64,000 bases of DNA from Verrucomicrobiota bacterium (GCA_023432225.1 JAEYUW010000044.1:1-64000), one strand, 5' to 3'; numbered from the stretch's first letter, positions 17,800 to 26,992 are shown. A program made the numbers and translations. Notes: a model not told the origin generated them from the letters alone.

Positions 17800-19067
17800 C
17801 CGAACTGGCGACACAGATTCGCGCCATGGGCCGCCGCGCGCGCGCGGCAGCGGCGCAGCTCGCGCTTGCGTCGCGTGCCGACAAGGACCGCGCGCTTCGC
17901 GCGATGGCGGACGCGCTGCTTGCCGCGCGGAACGAGATCCTCGCGGCCAACGCCGACGATGTTTTGGCCGGCGAACGCAGCGGCCTCTCGAAGGCTATGC
18001 TCGATCGTCTGCGCCTCGATGAAAAGCGACTCGCTGCGATGGCCGATGGCGTGCGAGCGGTGGCCGATTTGCCCGACCCGGTCGGCCGCGTGTTGCGCGA
18101 ATGGTCGCACGCGAACGGCGCGTGCTTCAGCAAAGTCGCGGTCCCGATCGGCGTCATCGGCATCATCTACGAGTCGCGCCCGAACGTCACCAGCGACGCG
18201 GCCGCACTCTGCCTGAAAGCGGGCAACGCGGTGATTCTCCGCGGCGGATCCGAGTCGCTGCGCACGAACCGTGCGGTCGCGGGGGCGCTCGCGCGCGGTC
18301 TCGCCGCCGCAGGGTTGCCCGAGGATGCGGTGCAACTTATCCCCGTCGCCGATCGCGACGCGGTGAAGCACCTCGCGGCACTCGACGAGTTCGTGAACCT
18401 GATCATCCCGCGCGGCGGCCGCGGTCTCATCGAGGCCGTCGTCGCCAACGCGCGCGTGCCGGTGATCAAACATTACGACGGCATCTGCGCGCTCTACGTC
18501 GACGCGGCGGCGGACCTGACGATGGCGGAACAGATCGTGCTCAACGCGAAATGCCAGCGCCCGGGTGTCTGCAACGCCATTGAGACGTTGCTCGTGCATC
18601 GCGCGGTCGCGCCGAATTTCCTCGCGAGTGCCGGCGCCGCCCTGCGGGCGCGCGGCGTGCAGTTGCGCGCTGATGAGGCGGCGCTCGCGCTGCTCGGCGG
18701 CGAACAGTCGCCGCACGTCGTGTGCGCGACCGAGCAGGATTTCCGGACCGAGTTTCTCGACCTGATTCTTGCGGTGAAGATCGTCGACAGCGTCGATGCC
18801 GCGATCGCGCACATCGAGGCGCATGGCTCCCATCACAGCGATGCCATCGTGACGGCCGACGCGGTGACGGCGGAGAAGTTTCTCAACGGCGTCGACAGCG
18901 CAACGGTCTACTGGAACGCGAGCACGCGCTTCACCGACGGTGGCGAGTTTGGTTTCGGCGCGGAGATTGGCATCAGCACGGATCGCCTGCACGCGCGCGG
19001 TCCGATGGGCCTCGAGGAACTGACGACCTACAAATACGTGATTCGCGGCGAAGGCCAGGTGCGTTGA
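17796..19067 (+). CDS. proA: Glutamate-5-semialdehyde dehydrogenase
   Basis: 423 residues from a GTG that overlaps proB by four bases (GTGA), so translation is coupled. Dehydrogenase blocks: VPIGVIGIIYESRPNVTSDA, ILRGGSESLRTN, and the active-site cysteine in LNAKCQRPGVCNAIETLL. It reduces gamma-glutamyl phosphate to the semialdehyde, which cyclises to P5C for ProC (59446-60252). Only a GTAG repeat separates it from the next operon. Confidence 0.96.
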   Translation: MTELATQIRAMGRRARAAAAQLALASRADKDRALRAMADALLAARNEILAANADDVLAGERSGLSKAMLDRLRLDEKRLAAMADGVRAVADLPDPVGRVLREWSHANGACFSKVAVPIGVIGIIYESRPNVTSDAAALCLKAGNAVILRGGSESLRTNRAVAGALARGLAAAGLPEDAVQLIPVADRDAVKHLAALDEFVNLIIPRGGRGLIEAVVANARVPVIKHYDGICALYVDAAADLTMAEQIVLNAKCQRPGVCNAIETLLVHRAVAPNFLASAGAALRARGVQLRADEAALALLGGEQSPHVVCATEQDFRTEFLDLILAVKIVDSVDAAIAHIEAHGSHHSDAIVTADAVTAEKFLNGVDSATVYWNASTRFTDGGEFGFGAEIGISTDRLHARGPMGLEELTTYKYVIRGEGQVR

Positions 19068-19071
19068 CGCG

Positions 19072-19136
19072 GTAGCGGCGGTCTATGACCGCCGAGGTAA
19101 GGGCTGGAGTGAACGGCGGTCACAGACCGCCGCTAC
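19072..19136. repeat. REP pair (CGGCGGTC stem)
   Basis: GTAGCGGCGGTCTATGACCG opens and CGGTCACAGACCGCCGCTAC closes, 4 bases after proA. Confidence 0.88.
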
Positions 19137-19203
19137 CAGAGGATTCGCGCGATAGCGGGGTGGGGCGCGCGCTTGCTCGCAACTTGTCCGTTGCGTGGCC
19201 CAA

Positions 19204-19227
19204 GTGGCGCGCAAGCGCGCCACCTAC
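19204..19227. repeat. REP-like hairpin (GGCGCGC stem)
   Basis: GTGGCGCGCAAGCGCGCCAC then CTAC. Read on the minus strand it begins GTAG. Related to 52100-52124. Confidence 0.65.
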
Positions 19228-19247
19228 CTTCCGGACGATTGGGTCTA

Positions 19248-19304
19248 GTAGCGCAGGCGTCTCGCCTGCACGGAACGCTGAGGCAGGCGAGACGCCTGCG
19301 CTAC
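19248..19304. repeat. REP pair (GCGCAGGCGTCTCGCC stem)
   Basis: GTAGCGCAGGCGTCTCGCCT opens and AGGCGAGACGCCTGCGCTAC closes. The arms are almost perfectly complementary. Confidence 0.88.
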
Positions 19305-19353
19305 GCAACCTTCGCCATTGGCAACGCGTCCCTCTTCGCCAACGTTTCCGCAC

Positions 19354-20856
19354 ATGTCCGCTGTCGCCGCTCCAAAGCTTCGCCGTTGGTTGCTCTGGTT
19401 GGGCGTCGTCATTCTTCTCGTGGCAACCGTGACCGTTCTCGCGCGTCGGCCGATCACGGGCGCGGCGATCGCCGCCGCGTTGCGCATGGCGGGGGCGGGG
19501 GACGTGACGTTCGACGTGACGCGGTCGTCTCCGTGGGCGGTCGAGCTGGCGAATCTCGGCTTTCGGATGCGCACGCAGCGCTTCGATGCGAAACGGGTGA
19601 CGCTCGAGCGCACGCATTGGTGGGCGCCTTCGCTTGGCGTGGTTCGAATCGAAGGCGCCAAGCTTCCCGTGTCCGTCGATGGTTCGGGCACGAACCCGTG
19701 GAATTGGGCGACGTATAGCAGTGGGCCGGCGGCAAAGCCGGCCTCCGCCCTTTCGGTGCCGGTGGAGGAAGTGAGCGTCGACGGCGTGCTCGTTGTTGGT
19801 GCGGCGGGCCAGACCGACCAGGAGGTGCGCGTGGAGTTTGCGGCGAAGCAGGCGAGCGGCTCGCGTTGGACGGGCAACGTGAGCGCCAAGGCTCCGGGCT
19901 TCGCCACGAAGATTGCCGGCGAGTTTGACGTCGCGACGAACGGGATGCAGTTCCGGGCGACGGAGACCGCGCTCGATCTCGGCCGCTGGCAGGGATTCAT
20001 CAGTCAGATGGTCGTGCTGCCCGGCGGACGTTGGGAAATGGCGGGCCAGTTGCGCGGCAGTGCGAGCGGTCGCTACGTCGACGGAAAGCTGACGCTGGCG
20101 GGCGACGTGGAGTTGCGCGACGGACGCTTCGCGTTTCCGGAACGCAACGTCATCGCAGACGGCGTGAGCGCGAAATTCTTTTTCACCGATCTCGATAAAT
20201 TCATCTCGGAGCCCGGCGAGGTGCGCGTGGCGGCGCTCAGCGCCGGTGAAATCAAGGCGACGAATCTCCAGCTGCAGCTGGCGTTCGACACGAGGGAACG
20301 CATCGCGGTGCAACGCGCGACGCTCGAGGCGTTCGGCGGTCGCATGGCGACGGAGCCGTTCAAGTTTTTCCCGCAACTGAGCGAGCTCGAGGCGGTGCTG
20401 CTCGTTGACGGACTGGCGGTGGAGCAACTGCTCGCGCTGGCGAAAGACGTGCCGGCGCAGGCGACCGGACGGGTCGATGGACGCGTGCCGCTGCGTATCG
20501 ACGGCAGCGGCATCCGGCTCGGCACCGGCTGGCTGGAGTTGAAGCGCGGCGCCTATGCCGAGGTGAAGTTCAATGCCGAAGGCTTGCTCACGCGCGGCGC
20601 GGCGCCGAGCAGCGCGCAATACGCGGTGTTGAAAAAGATCGAGGCAGGCCTGCTGCGCTTGAAACTTTCGAAGCTGCGACTGGATATCCGCCCGCCGAAG
20701 GCGCCTGTCGGGCGCTCCGCAATTATCCAGCTGTCGGGCGAGCCCGTCGATCCGGAGGTCAAGGCGCCCGTGACGCTCGATCTGAACGTGAACGGTCCGA
20801 TCGAAAGTCTGCTGAATCTGGGCCTGAACAACCGGGTGAGTTTTGGCGGCAAGTAG
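19354..20856 (+). CDS. YdbH-like AsmA-family envelope protein
   Basis: 500 residues. One N-terminal membrane anchor (RRWLLWLGVVILLVATVTVL) is followed by a long beta-rich periplasmic part (VTFDVTRSSPWAVELANLGF, repeated VDGRVPLRIDGSGIRLGTGW-type strands), as in the YdbH group of AsmA-like bridges. In E. coli YdbH (about 880 residues) works with YnbE and YdbL in moving phospholipid between membranes. The next two genes here match YnbE and YdbL in order, which is the main support. This copy is markedly shorter. The stop TAG belongs to a GTAG repeat. Gene identity is inferred from fold character plus context. Confidence 0.75.
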   Translation: MSAVAAPKLRRWLLWLGVVILLVATVTVLARRPITGAAIAAALRMAGAGDVTFDVTRSSPWAVELANLGFRMRTQRFDAKRVTLERTHWWAPSLGVVRIEGAKLPVSVDGSGTNPWNWATYSSGPAAKPASALSVPVEEVSVDGVLVVGAAGQTDQEVRVEFAAKQASGSRWTGNVSAKAPGFATKIAGEFDVATNGMQFRATETALDLGRWQGFISQMVVLPGGRWEMAGQLRGSASGRYVDGKLTLAGDVELRDGRFAFPERNVIADGVSAKFFFTDLDKFISEPGEVRVAALSAGEIKATNLQLQLAFDTRERIAVQRATLEAFGGRMATEPFKFFPQLSELEAVLLVDGLAVEQLLALAKDVPAQATGRVDGRVPLRIDGSGIRLGTGWLELKRGAYAEVKFNAEGLLTRGAAPSSAQYAVLKKIEAGLLRLKLSKLRLDIRPPKAPVGRSAIIQLSGEPVDPEVKAPVTLDLNVNGPIESLLNLGLNNRVSFGGK

Positions 20857-20909
20857 CGCCGGCTTCCCGCCGGCTTTTCCTCGGAAGCAGGCGAGACGCC
20901 TGCGCGACG
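20853..20909. repeat. Composite REP: CGCCGGC hairpin plus GCAGGCGAGACGCC hairpin
   Basis: GTAGCGCCGGCTTCCCGCCG GC is followed by AGCAGGCGAGACGCCTGCGC GAC: hairpins of two different families placed side by side. 20854-20856 is the stop codon of the YdbH-like gene. Confidence 0.75.
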
Positions 20910-20993
20910 AGGAACCGGGCGCGGCGCGCCGTGACTAAGGGTCTTGAATTTTCCATCGCGTCGCCACGTCGAATCTACGCATCCTTTCCCTGC

Positions 20994-21197
20994 ATGAAAC
21001 GTCCCTTGTTCCTCGCGGTCGCCGCCGCACCGCTCCTGCTGAGCGGATGCCTCAGCGTCCGCACCGAACCGATCGAGGTGAAGCCGATCCACATCACCGT
21101 CGACGTCAACGTGAAGGTCGAGCGCGCGCTGGAGGACTTCTTCGGCGGTCTCGACGCCAAGTCCGCCACCACCACTCACGAGGAGAAAAAATCATGA
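20994..21197 (+). CDS. YnbE-like small outer-membrane lipoprotein
   Basis: 67 residues. MKRPLFLAVAAAPLLLSGC is a lipoprotein signal with lipobox LSGC (Cys19). The mature part HITVDVNVKVERALEDFFGG resembles the amyloid-like strand of E. coli YnbE (ITINMNVKIEHE), which pairs with YdbH. It overlaps the next gene by ATGA. The lipid anchor places it at the outer-membrane end of the proposed bridge. Confidence 0.78.
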   Translation: MKRPLFLAVAAAPLLLSGCLSVRTEPIEVKPIHITVDVNVKVERALEDFFGGLDAKSATTTHEEKKS

Positions 21198-21559
21198 TTG
21201 CCCGAATCCTTGCTGCCTGCCTCGCGCTCTGCGCGCTCACTGTCACGGTCTCCGCACAAAACGCCGGCGCCATCCGCCAGCGCATGGAGCAGCGTCTGCC
21301 GCAGATCGATGATCTGAAGGCCAAGGGCGCCATCGGCGAAAACAACCGCGGTTTGCTCGAGGTGCGCCAAGCCGGCGGCAACGCGGCGTCCGTCGTCGCC
21401 GACGAGAATCGCGATCGCGAAGCCGTCTATGCGCTGATCGCGCAGCAGACCGGCGCCACGGCCGATTCCGTGGGCCGCGCGCGGGCGAAGCAGATCGCGG
21501 CGAACGCAAAGTCCGGCGTCTGGGTGCAGGACGAGAGCGGGGCGTGGAAGAAGAAGTGA
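21194..21559 (+). CDS. YdbL-like periplasmic protein (DUF1318)
   Basis: 121 residues with signal peptide MIARILAACLALCALTVTVSA. The body has IRQRMEQRLPQIDDLKAKGAIGENNRGLLE and ends AKSGVWVQDESGAWKKK, matching DUF1318/YdbL, where the fragment GENNRGLL is the hallmark. One of the few genes here with a clear ribosome site (GAGGAG, 9 bases upstream). It overlaps the lipoprotein gene. YdbL is a chaperone-like partner of YdbH-YnbE in E. coli; the role here is inferred. Confidence 0.82.
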   Translation: MIARILAACLALCALTVTVSAQNAGAIRQRMEQRLPQIDDLKAKGAIGENNRGLLEVRQAGGNAASVVADENRDREAVYALIAQQTGATADSVGRARAKQIAANAKSGVWVQDESGAWKKK

Positions 21560-21576
21560 GGCAGGGCGCGGCCAAA

Positions 21577-21649
21577 GTAGCGGGAGCTTCCGGCTCCCGC
21601 GGTTCTTACTGGTGAGCGCGTAGGAACGGGAGCTGGAAGCTCCCGCTAC
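21577..21649. repeat. REP pair (CGGGAGCTTCC stem)
   Basis: GTAGCGGGAGCTTCCGGCTC opens and GAGCTGGAAGCTCCCGCTAC closes. Same family as 60351-60420. Confidence 0.88.
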
Positions 21650-21670
21650 TTTGAGCAGAGTCGGAAAAGC

Positions 21671-21698
21671 AAAAGGCCGGCGGATGCCGGCCTTTTTC
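21671..21698. terminator. Bidirectional terminator
   Basis: AAAAGGCCGGC-ggat-GCCGGCCTTTTTC: 7-8 bp GC stem with A and T tracts, between the ydbL-like and rodZ-like genes, which converge. Confidence 0.85.
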
Positions 21699-21727
21699 GT
21701 AGACGTGATTCGCGTGTCGCGCGCCGA

Positions 21728-22483
21728 TCAATCGAGGCGGAAGCGACCGTAGTTGCCATTCTCCAAAACAGGAATGTCCATCGCCCGACCGTTCACCTCG
21801 AGGCGAATCTTGGTGCGGTCTTCGACCGTGATACGCCAGACGCCGGTCTTGGAGAAGGTGCGCATCTCGCCGCGCGCGAGCGCGCCTTCGAAAACCACAC
21901 CCTCATCGGGAAGGCGCACGATCTTGATTCTCGTGGCGTCTGATGCGGTGAACGTGATTGTTTGAGCGACAGCGGTCGTGTCCGTGCCCACAGGGGAGGA
22001 CGGTGCCGATTGCGTGATCTGCTTCGGCGTGGTCGGTCGCGGCTCACTGCGTCCGGAGAACACGTTGATGAGCACCACAACCACGACCACGAGCACGAGT
22101 GCACCGCCGCCGAAGAGCGCGTATTTCAGCATCACCGGGTCCAGGCCGCTGCCGCCACCGCCGCGCGGGGCGGCCGGCTCGGAGCTCTCGCCGCCGATCT
22201 CGACGCGACCGTAGTTCTCGCGCGTCTCGCGACGCGGCGCGCGGCCCTCGTCGGCCATCATAGTGTCGAATTCCGACAAGACGCGCACGGGGTCGAACTC
22301 GAGATACTTCGCGTAGGTGCGCAGGAAGCCGCGGATGTAGAGCGGCGGCAGGTCGAAGTCGAACGAGTTGGCTTCGAATTTTTGAAGATAATCGCCACGA
22401 ATCTTCGTGGCCTCCGCGGCTTCGCGGATGGAGAGGCCTTTGCGTTTGCGCGCTTCCTCGAGGCGTTCGCCGAGCGTCTGCAT
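21728..22483 (-). CDS. RodZ-like helix-turn-helix membrane protein
   Basis: 251 residues. An N-terminal HTH_25 domain (MQTLGERLEEARKRKGLSIR, ATKIRGDYLQKFE, YIRGFLRTYAKYL) is followed by a Gly-rich linker, one membrane helix (GGALVLVVVVVVLINVF, about residue 130-147) and a periplasmic DUF4115-like domain ending VNGRAMDIPVLENGNYGRF. This is the RodZ layout. RodZ links MreB to the elongasome. mreB itself is not in the window. Next to ftsK, so the pair may serve morphogenesis and division. Confidence 0.8.
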   Translation of the reverse strand: MQTLGERLEEARKRKGLSIREAAEATKIRGDYLQKFEANSFDFDLPPLYIRGFLRTYAKYLEFDPVRVLSEFDTMMADEGRAPRRETRENYGRVEIGGESSEPAAPRGGGGSGLDPVMLKYALFGGGALVLVVVVVVLINVFSGRSEPRPTTPKQITQSAPSSPVGTDTTAVAQTITFTASDATRIKIVRLPDEGVVFEGALARGEMRTFSKTGVWRITVEDRTKIRLEVNGRAMDIPVLENGNYGRFRLD

Positions 22484-22575
22484 GAGTGGGTCAGTAAGAG
22501 TTATGAGCGGGAGAAGTCACCACGAAACAAGGCGTTGTGACAAAAACGTTGGTGAAAGTGGAGGCGGGTCGGAAG

Positions 22576-22669
22576 GTAGGGCCGGATTTATCCGGCCCAG
22601 TTGGGCGTTGCTCGCGGGCGTCGGTTGCGCGCGTGCAGACGCAGCTGGACCGGCTGAAGCCGGCCCTAC
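22576..22669. repeat. REP pair (GGCCGG stem)
   Basis: GTAGGGCCGGATTTATCCGG opens and GACCGGCTGAAGCCGGCCCTAC closes at the 3' end of ftsK, whose TGA directly precedes the reverse-strand GTAG. Confidence 0.85.
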
Positions 22670-25213
22670 TCACGGTTCGTAGGTGTCGAGGTCGACGAGG
22701 ATTTCGCGCGGGCTCGAGCCGTTTTCGGGGCCGACGATACCTTTGTCTTCCATGAGATCCATGATGCGCGCGGCGCGGTTGTAGCCGATGCGGAGCCGGC
22801 GCTGCATCATCGAGGTGGAGGCGCGGCGCGTGGACTTCAGCACTTCGAACGCTTGGTGGAACAAATCCTCGTCGTCGCCCAAGTCGCCGTCGTCGCCACC
22901 GCCTTCGCCGTCCTCGTCGTCTTCGCGTGCGGCGCGGTCGATCTGTTGCTGGACGGATTGGGCGTATTGCGGCGGGCCGTTCTTCTTGAGGAACTCCACG
23001 ATCTCCGCGACTTCCTCGTCAGCCACGAACGCGCCTTGCGCGCGCACGATGCGCGACGTGCCGGGCGGGGTGAAGAGCATGTCGCCGCGGCCGATGAGCG
23101 TCTCGGCGCCCTTGCCGTCGAGGATCGTGCGCGAGTCGACTTGCGAGGCGACTTGGAACGCGATGCGCGAGGGGAGGTTGGCCTTGATGACGCCGGTGAT
23201 GACGTTCACCGACGGGCGCTGCGTGGCGATGATGAGGTGGATGCCGGCGGCGCGGGCGAGTTGTGCGAGGCGAGCGATGCTCGTCTCGATCTCGGCCGGC
23301 GCGATCATCATGAGGTCCGCGAGTTCGTCGACGATCGCGACGATGTAGGGCAGGCGGTCCGGAATCTCGATGTCGTCGGGCGCGACGCCAGCGAGCTCGG
23401 CCTGTTGCTCGGGCGGTGGCTCGGCGGGCTTGTCTTTCTTGCGGTTGTTGAAGCCGGAGATGTTGCGGACGTTGACCTTCGCGAAGATTTGGTAGCGTTG
23501 CTCCATCTCGCCGAGGAGCCACTTGAGGGCGGCGGGCACTTTCTTCGGCTCGGTGACGACCGGAATGAGCATGTGCGGCAGCGCGTTGAAGACCTTCAAC
23601 TCGACCACCTTCGGGTCGACCATGATGAGGCGCACGTCCTTCGGGCTCTTCGAGTAGAGGATCGAGGCGACGATGGAGTTGATGCACACCGATTTGCCGG
23701 AGCCGGTCGCGCCCGCGATGAGCAAGTGCGGCATCTTCGTCAGGTCGGAGACGAGCGGCTTGCCGGAGACGTCTTTGCCGAGCGCGATGGGCAACTCGGC
23801 CTTGGCGTGCGCCCAGTCTTCGCTCTCGAGGATTTCGCGCATGCCGACGGGCGTCGGTTTTTGGTTCGGGACTTCGACGCCGACCGCGGCCTTGCCGGGA
23901 ATCGGCGCGAGGATGCGCACGGACTGCGCGCGCATGCCGAGCGCGATATTCTTATCGAGGCCGGAGATTTTTTCCACGCGCACGCCGGGCGCGGGCACGA
24001 CTTCGTAGCGCGTGATGACGGGGCCGACGTGGATTTCGCCGAGCGACACTTCGACGCCGAACTCGCTCAGGATGCGCAGGAGGTTTTCGGCGTTGGCGCG
24101 GTGTTCCTCTTCGGAGTCCGCGGCGGAAATTTTGACCTGCTCCTTCAACAGCGCGAGCGGCGGAAATTCGTAGGTCTTGTCGTCGGTCTGCGGGAGGACG
24201 ACCTTGGCCTTCTTGGTTTCCTCGGGCTTGACGATGTTCAGCTCGATTTTGCCGGCGGCGGCGACGGCGAGCTGCTTGGTGTCGGTCGCGGTGGGAGCGG
24301 GCTTGGCGGCGGTTTTTGTCGGGGCAACCGGTTTGGCGGGTTCGGGCTCCGGCGCAGGCGTGCGTGCGCCGGGTTTCGGGGCATCGGCGAGCGGGTCCTC
24401 GGACTTCGGGATGATGACTTTCTTCGGCGGCTGCAGGGGCGGCGCGGCCGGTCCGGTGCGCGTGGGGGCTGGTGCGGCGGCGGCAGCCGCAGCGGCCGCT
24501 GCTTTTTGCCTGGCGAATTCCTCCTTCTGCTTCCGGCGCTCTTCGGCTAGCGCGGCGGCTAGCGCGGCGCGTTTCTTCCGCCATTCGACGAAGTTGTTCA
24601 TCAGCTTCTCGAACTCCGCGCCGATATCGCGCGTGAAGATGAACACCATCGCGGTCACGTAGATGCCGCCGAGAATCACGACCGAGCCGAACTCGCCGAA
24701 CGTCGATTCGAAGAAACCGTCATAGAGCGCCTTGCCCAACCAGCCGCCGGGGCCGGACGGATAGACTTGGCGGTTCATGAACCCGAGACCCTGCATCGCG
24801 AGCAGCGGCGCGCCGGACGCGAACGAGAAAAACATCGCGATCAGCCGCGTGCCCGTCAGGTGCCGCGAACTGCGCAGGTAGGTGTAGGCCATCCAGAGCA
24901 GGAAAATCGGGATGAGCCACGCCGCGCCGCCGAGGAACTTGAAGCTGAACACCGACAGCACTACGCCGACGTCGCCGACCGGATTTTTGTCCGCGGGCTG
25001 AATCGGGATCTGCTGCAGCTTGCCGTTGATCACCTCGGTGCGGCCACCGCTTTGGTCGAGGTAGTTTTGGCTCGGCGAAAAGAACGCCATCGCGACCAGC
25101 ACGAGCAGGCCCAAAAGCGCGCAAAGCACGAAGCCGCCCCAATTACGGTGGTGGCGCGGCGCCTCGAACGACGGGTTGGAGTCCTTGGGATTTGTGCTCG
25201 CAGCTTTGGCCAT
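22670..25213 (-). CDS. ftsK: DNA translocase FtsK/SpoIIIE
   Basis: 847 residues. Four N-terminal membrane helices (for example GGFVLCALLGLLVLVAMAFF) anchor it at the septum. An Ala/Pro/Lys-rich linker spans about residues 215-330. The motor has Walker A AGATGSGKSVCINSI, Walker B YIVAIVDELADLMM, and IIATQRPSVNVITGVIKANL. The C-terminal gamma winged helix (STRRASTSMMQRRLRIGYNR) reads KOPS-like sequences. It pumps chromosome ends away from the septum and activates dimer resolution. A GTAG repeat touches the stop codon. Confidence 0.95.
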   Translation of the reverse strand: MAKAASTNPKDSNPSFEAPRHHRNWGGFVLCALLGLLVLVAMAFFSPSQNYLDQSGGRTEVINGKLQQIPIQPADKNPVGDVGVVLSVFSFKFLGGAAWLIPIFLLWMAYTYLRSSRHLTGTRLIAMFFSFASGAPLLAMQGLGFMNRQVYPSGPGGWLGKALYDGFFESTFGEFGSVVILGGIYVTAMVFIFTRDIGAEFEKLMNNFVEWRKKRAALAAALAEERRKQKEEFARQKAAAAAAAAAAPAPTRTGPAAPPLQPPKKVIIPKSEDPLADAPKPGARTPAPEPEPAKPVAPTKTAAKPAPTATDTKQLAVAAAGKIELNIVKPEETKKAKVVLPQTDDKTYEFPPLALLKEQVKISAADSEEEHRANAENLLRILSEFGVEVSLGEIHVGPVITRYEVVPAPGVRVEKISGLDKNIALGMRAQSVRILAPIPGKAAVGVEVPNQKPTPVGMREILESEDWAHAKAELPIALGKDVSGKPLVSDLTKMPHLLIAGATGSGKSVCINSIVASILYSKSPKDVRLIMVDPKVVELKVFNALPHMLIPVVTEPKKVPAALKWLLGEMEQRYQIFAKVNVRNISGFNNRKKDKPAEPPPEQQAELAGVAPDDIEIPDRLPYIVAIVDELADLMMIAPAEIETSIARLAQLARAAGIHLIIATQRPSVNVITGVIKANLPSRIAFQVASQVDSRTILDGKGAETLIGRGDMLFTPPGTSRIVRAQGAFVADEEVAEIVEFLKKNGPPQYAQSVQQQIDRAAREDDEDGEGGGDDGDLGDDEDLFHQAFEVLKSTRRASTSMMQRRLRIGYNRAARIMDLMEDKGIVGPENGSSPREILVDLDTYEP

Positions 25214-25302
25214 TTCGGTGCCTTTAGAGACGTCTAGCGCGCACGAGGGTCAATGTAAATTCCCCGTTCTGCGCGCGATGCAGCAACCACTTGTTTTCGA
25301 CG

Positions 25303-26289
25303 ATGTCCTTCCTCCGTTTTGAACCGATTTTCCAAGAACGCGTCTGGGGCGGTCGCGCGCTCGCCGACTACCTCGGACGCTCGCTTCCAGCCGGCAAACC
25401 GATCGGCGAAAGCTGGGAAATCGTGGACCGTCCCGAGGCCAACTCGCGCGTGCGCGGCGGTGAACACGACGGCAAGACGCTGCGCGAGGTCATCGAAGCC
25501 GACGCCGAGCGCGTGATGGGGCCGGAGTGGGAGCGGACGCGCGTGTTTCCGATCCTCGTGAAATGGCTCGATTGCCGCGAGCGCCTCAGCCTGCAGGTGC
25601 ATCCACCGGCGGAGATCGCGCTCTCCCTCGGCGGCGAGCCGAAGACGGAGAACTGGTTCGTCGCGCGCGCCGAGCCGGGCGCAGGCGTGCTGGCGGGACT
25701 GGTCGACGGCGTCGATGCGGAAAAATTCCGCGCCGCGCTCGCCAACAACACCGCCGAAAAGCTCCTGATTCGGCACGAGACACGCGCGGGCGACTCGATT
25801 CTCATTCACAGCGGCGTCATGCACGCGATCGACGGCGGCAACGTGATCCTCGAAATCCAACAGAACTCGGACACGACTTACCGCGTTTATGACTGGGGCC
25901 GCGTCGGCCTCGACGGCAAGCCGCGCCAGATGCACGTCGAGCAATCGCTCGCGTGCCTCAAGGCCAACCGCGCGCCGGCGCCGCGCCTTCTGCGTGCCGG
26001 CGAGCCGGGCGACGTTCTGGCGGATTGCGCGGAGTTTCGCCTCCGCCGCGTGCGACTCGCGCGCGGCGCGAAGCTCGAGGTCGCGGCGCGCGAGCAGCCG
26101 CGCTTGCTGTCGGTCGTCGAGGGAAAACTCATGGCCGGCGACGGCGCGCACGCGGACGGTGCGGGTGAGCGCGACGCGAATATCGTCGCGCGCGGCGAGA
26201 ACGTGCTGCTGCCGTTTGCAGAGGCGTTTTCGTTCGGTGCCGCCGACGATACCATTGCGTTGATCACGGAGAATTTCGTGCGGACGTAG
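25303..26289 (+). CDS. manA: Mannose-6-phosphate isomerase, class I short form
   Basis: 328 residues, close to the Bacillus-type ManA. FEPIFQERVWGGRALADYLG opens, the zinc ligands sit in RLSLQVHPPAE and SILIHSGVMHAI, and QQNSDTTYRVYDWGRVG is the catalytic Arg block. It interconverts fructose-6-P and mannose-6-P, feeding GDP-mannose and glycan synthesis. ATG 25303 preferred over an in-frame TTG four codons earlier. Divergent from ftsK with 89 bases between. Confidence 0.92.
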   Translation: MSFLRFEPIFQERVWGGRALADYLGRSLPAGKPIGESWEIVDRPEANSRVRGGEHDGKTLREVIEADAERVMGPEWERTRVFPILVKWLDCRERLSLQVHPPAEIALSLGGEPKTENWFVARAEPGAGVLAGLVDGVDAEKFRAALANNTAEKLLIRHETRAGDSILIHSGVMHAIDGGNVILEIQQNSDTTYRVYDWGRVGLDGKPRQMHVEQSLACLKANRAPAPRLLRAGEPGDVLADCAEFRLRRVRLARGAKLEVAAREQPRLLSVVEGKLMAGDGAHADGAGERDANIVARGENVLLPFAEAFSFGAADDTIALITENFVRT

Positions 26290-26299
26290 GGATCGAATC

Positions 26300-26326
26300 G
26301 TAGCGCAGGCGGGACGCCTGCGCTAA
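26300..26326. repeat. Single REP hairpin (GCGCAGGC stem)
   Basis: GTAGCGCAGGCGGGACGCCT then GCGCTAA, between manA and grpE. Confidence 0.7.
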
Positions 26327-26384
26327 TCGACTCACCACCACACTTGAAAACCTCAAAACCTGCGCCTACGTTCCGCCGTTCCGC

Positions 26385-26990
26385 ATGAGCGAAACCAGCC
26401 CAACCGACACTCCCACGACCACTCCGCCGACGCCCGACGCGGCCACGACGAAGCCTGCCGAAGGAGCCAAGGCAGCGGAGACCACGAAACCCGCGCCTGC
26501 GCCTTCAGTCGACGAACAGCTCGCCGCGGCGCGCGCCGAAGCCACCGCCGCGCAAGAGCGTTACCTGCGCTCGGTCGCGGACCTCGAGAATTTCCGCAAG
26601 CGCGTCGTCCGCGAGAAGGACGAGCTGCGGCAGTTTGCCGCCGCGAACGTCGTCGAGGATCTCATTCCCATCCTCGACAACCTCGGCCTCGGCCTCGCCG
26701 CCGCGAAGCAGCAGACCGGCGATACGAAATCGATCGTCGACGGCATCGGCATGGTGCTGGAGCAGTTCAAGGGTGCGCTCGGTCGCCATGGGTTGAAGGA
26801 AATCAATCCGGTCGGCGCGGCCTTCGACCCGCACCAGCACGACTGCATCTCGCATCAGCCGGACGCGGCGGTGCCGGAGGAGAAAGTCATTTCCGTGGTG
26901 CGGCTCGGATACTCGTTGAACGGGCGCCTCCTGCGTCCGGCATCGGTCATCGTGTCCAGTGGGCCGGCTAAGCCCGAGACGAAGGCCTGA
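26385..26990 (+). CDS. grpE: GrpE nucleotide exchange factor
   Basis: 201 residues. A Thr/Pro-rich disordered start (residues 1-45) precedes the long coiled coil (AARAEATAAQERYLRSVADL ENFRKR) and the beta domain with GVAFDPHQH-like AAFDPHQHDCISH and YSLNGRLLRPASVIV. It releases ADP from DnaK. dnaJ follows after 2 bases, but dnaK is absent. No CIRCE element is visible upstream. Confidence 0.95.
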   Translation: MSETSPTDTPTTTPPTPDAATTKPAEGAKAAETTKPAPAPSVDEQLAAARAEATAAQERYLRSVADLENFRKRVVREKDELRQFAAANVVEDLIPILDNLGLGLAAAKQQTGDTKSIVDGIGMVLEQFKGALGRHGLKEINPVGAAFDPHQHDCISHQPDAAVPEEKVISVVRLGYSLNGRLLRPASVIVSSGPAKPETKA

Positions 26991-26992
26991 CC

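Noticed and set aside
26286..26289. manA stop as another GTAG repeat head
   Set aside because: The following bases do not form a hairpin; the REP hairpin starts separately at 26300.
26290..26384. CIRCE or other heat-shock operator upstream of grpE
   Set aside because: No TTAGCACTC-N9-GAGTGCTAA type sequence is present; only a GTAG hairpin.
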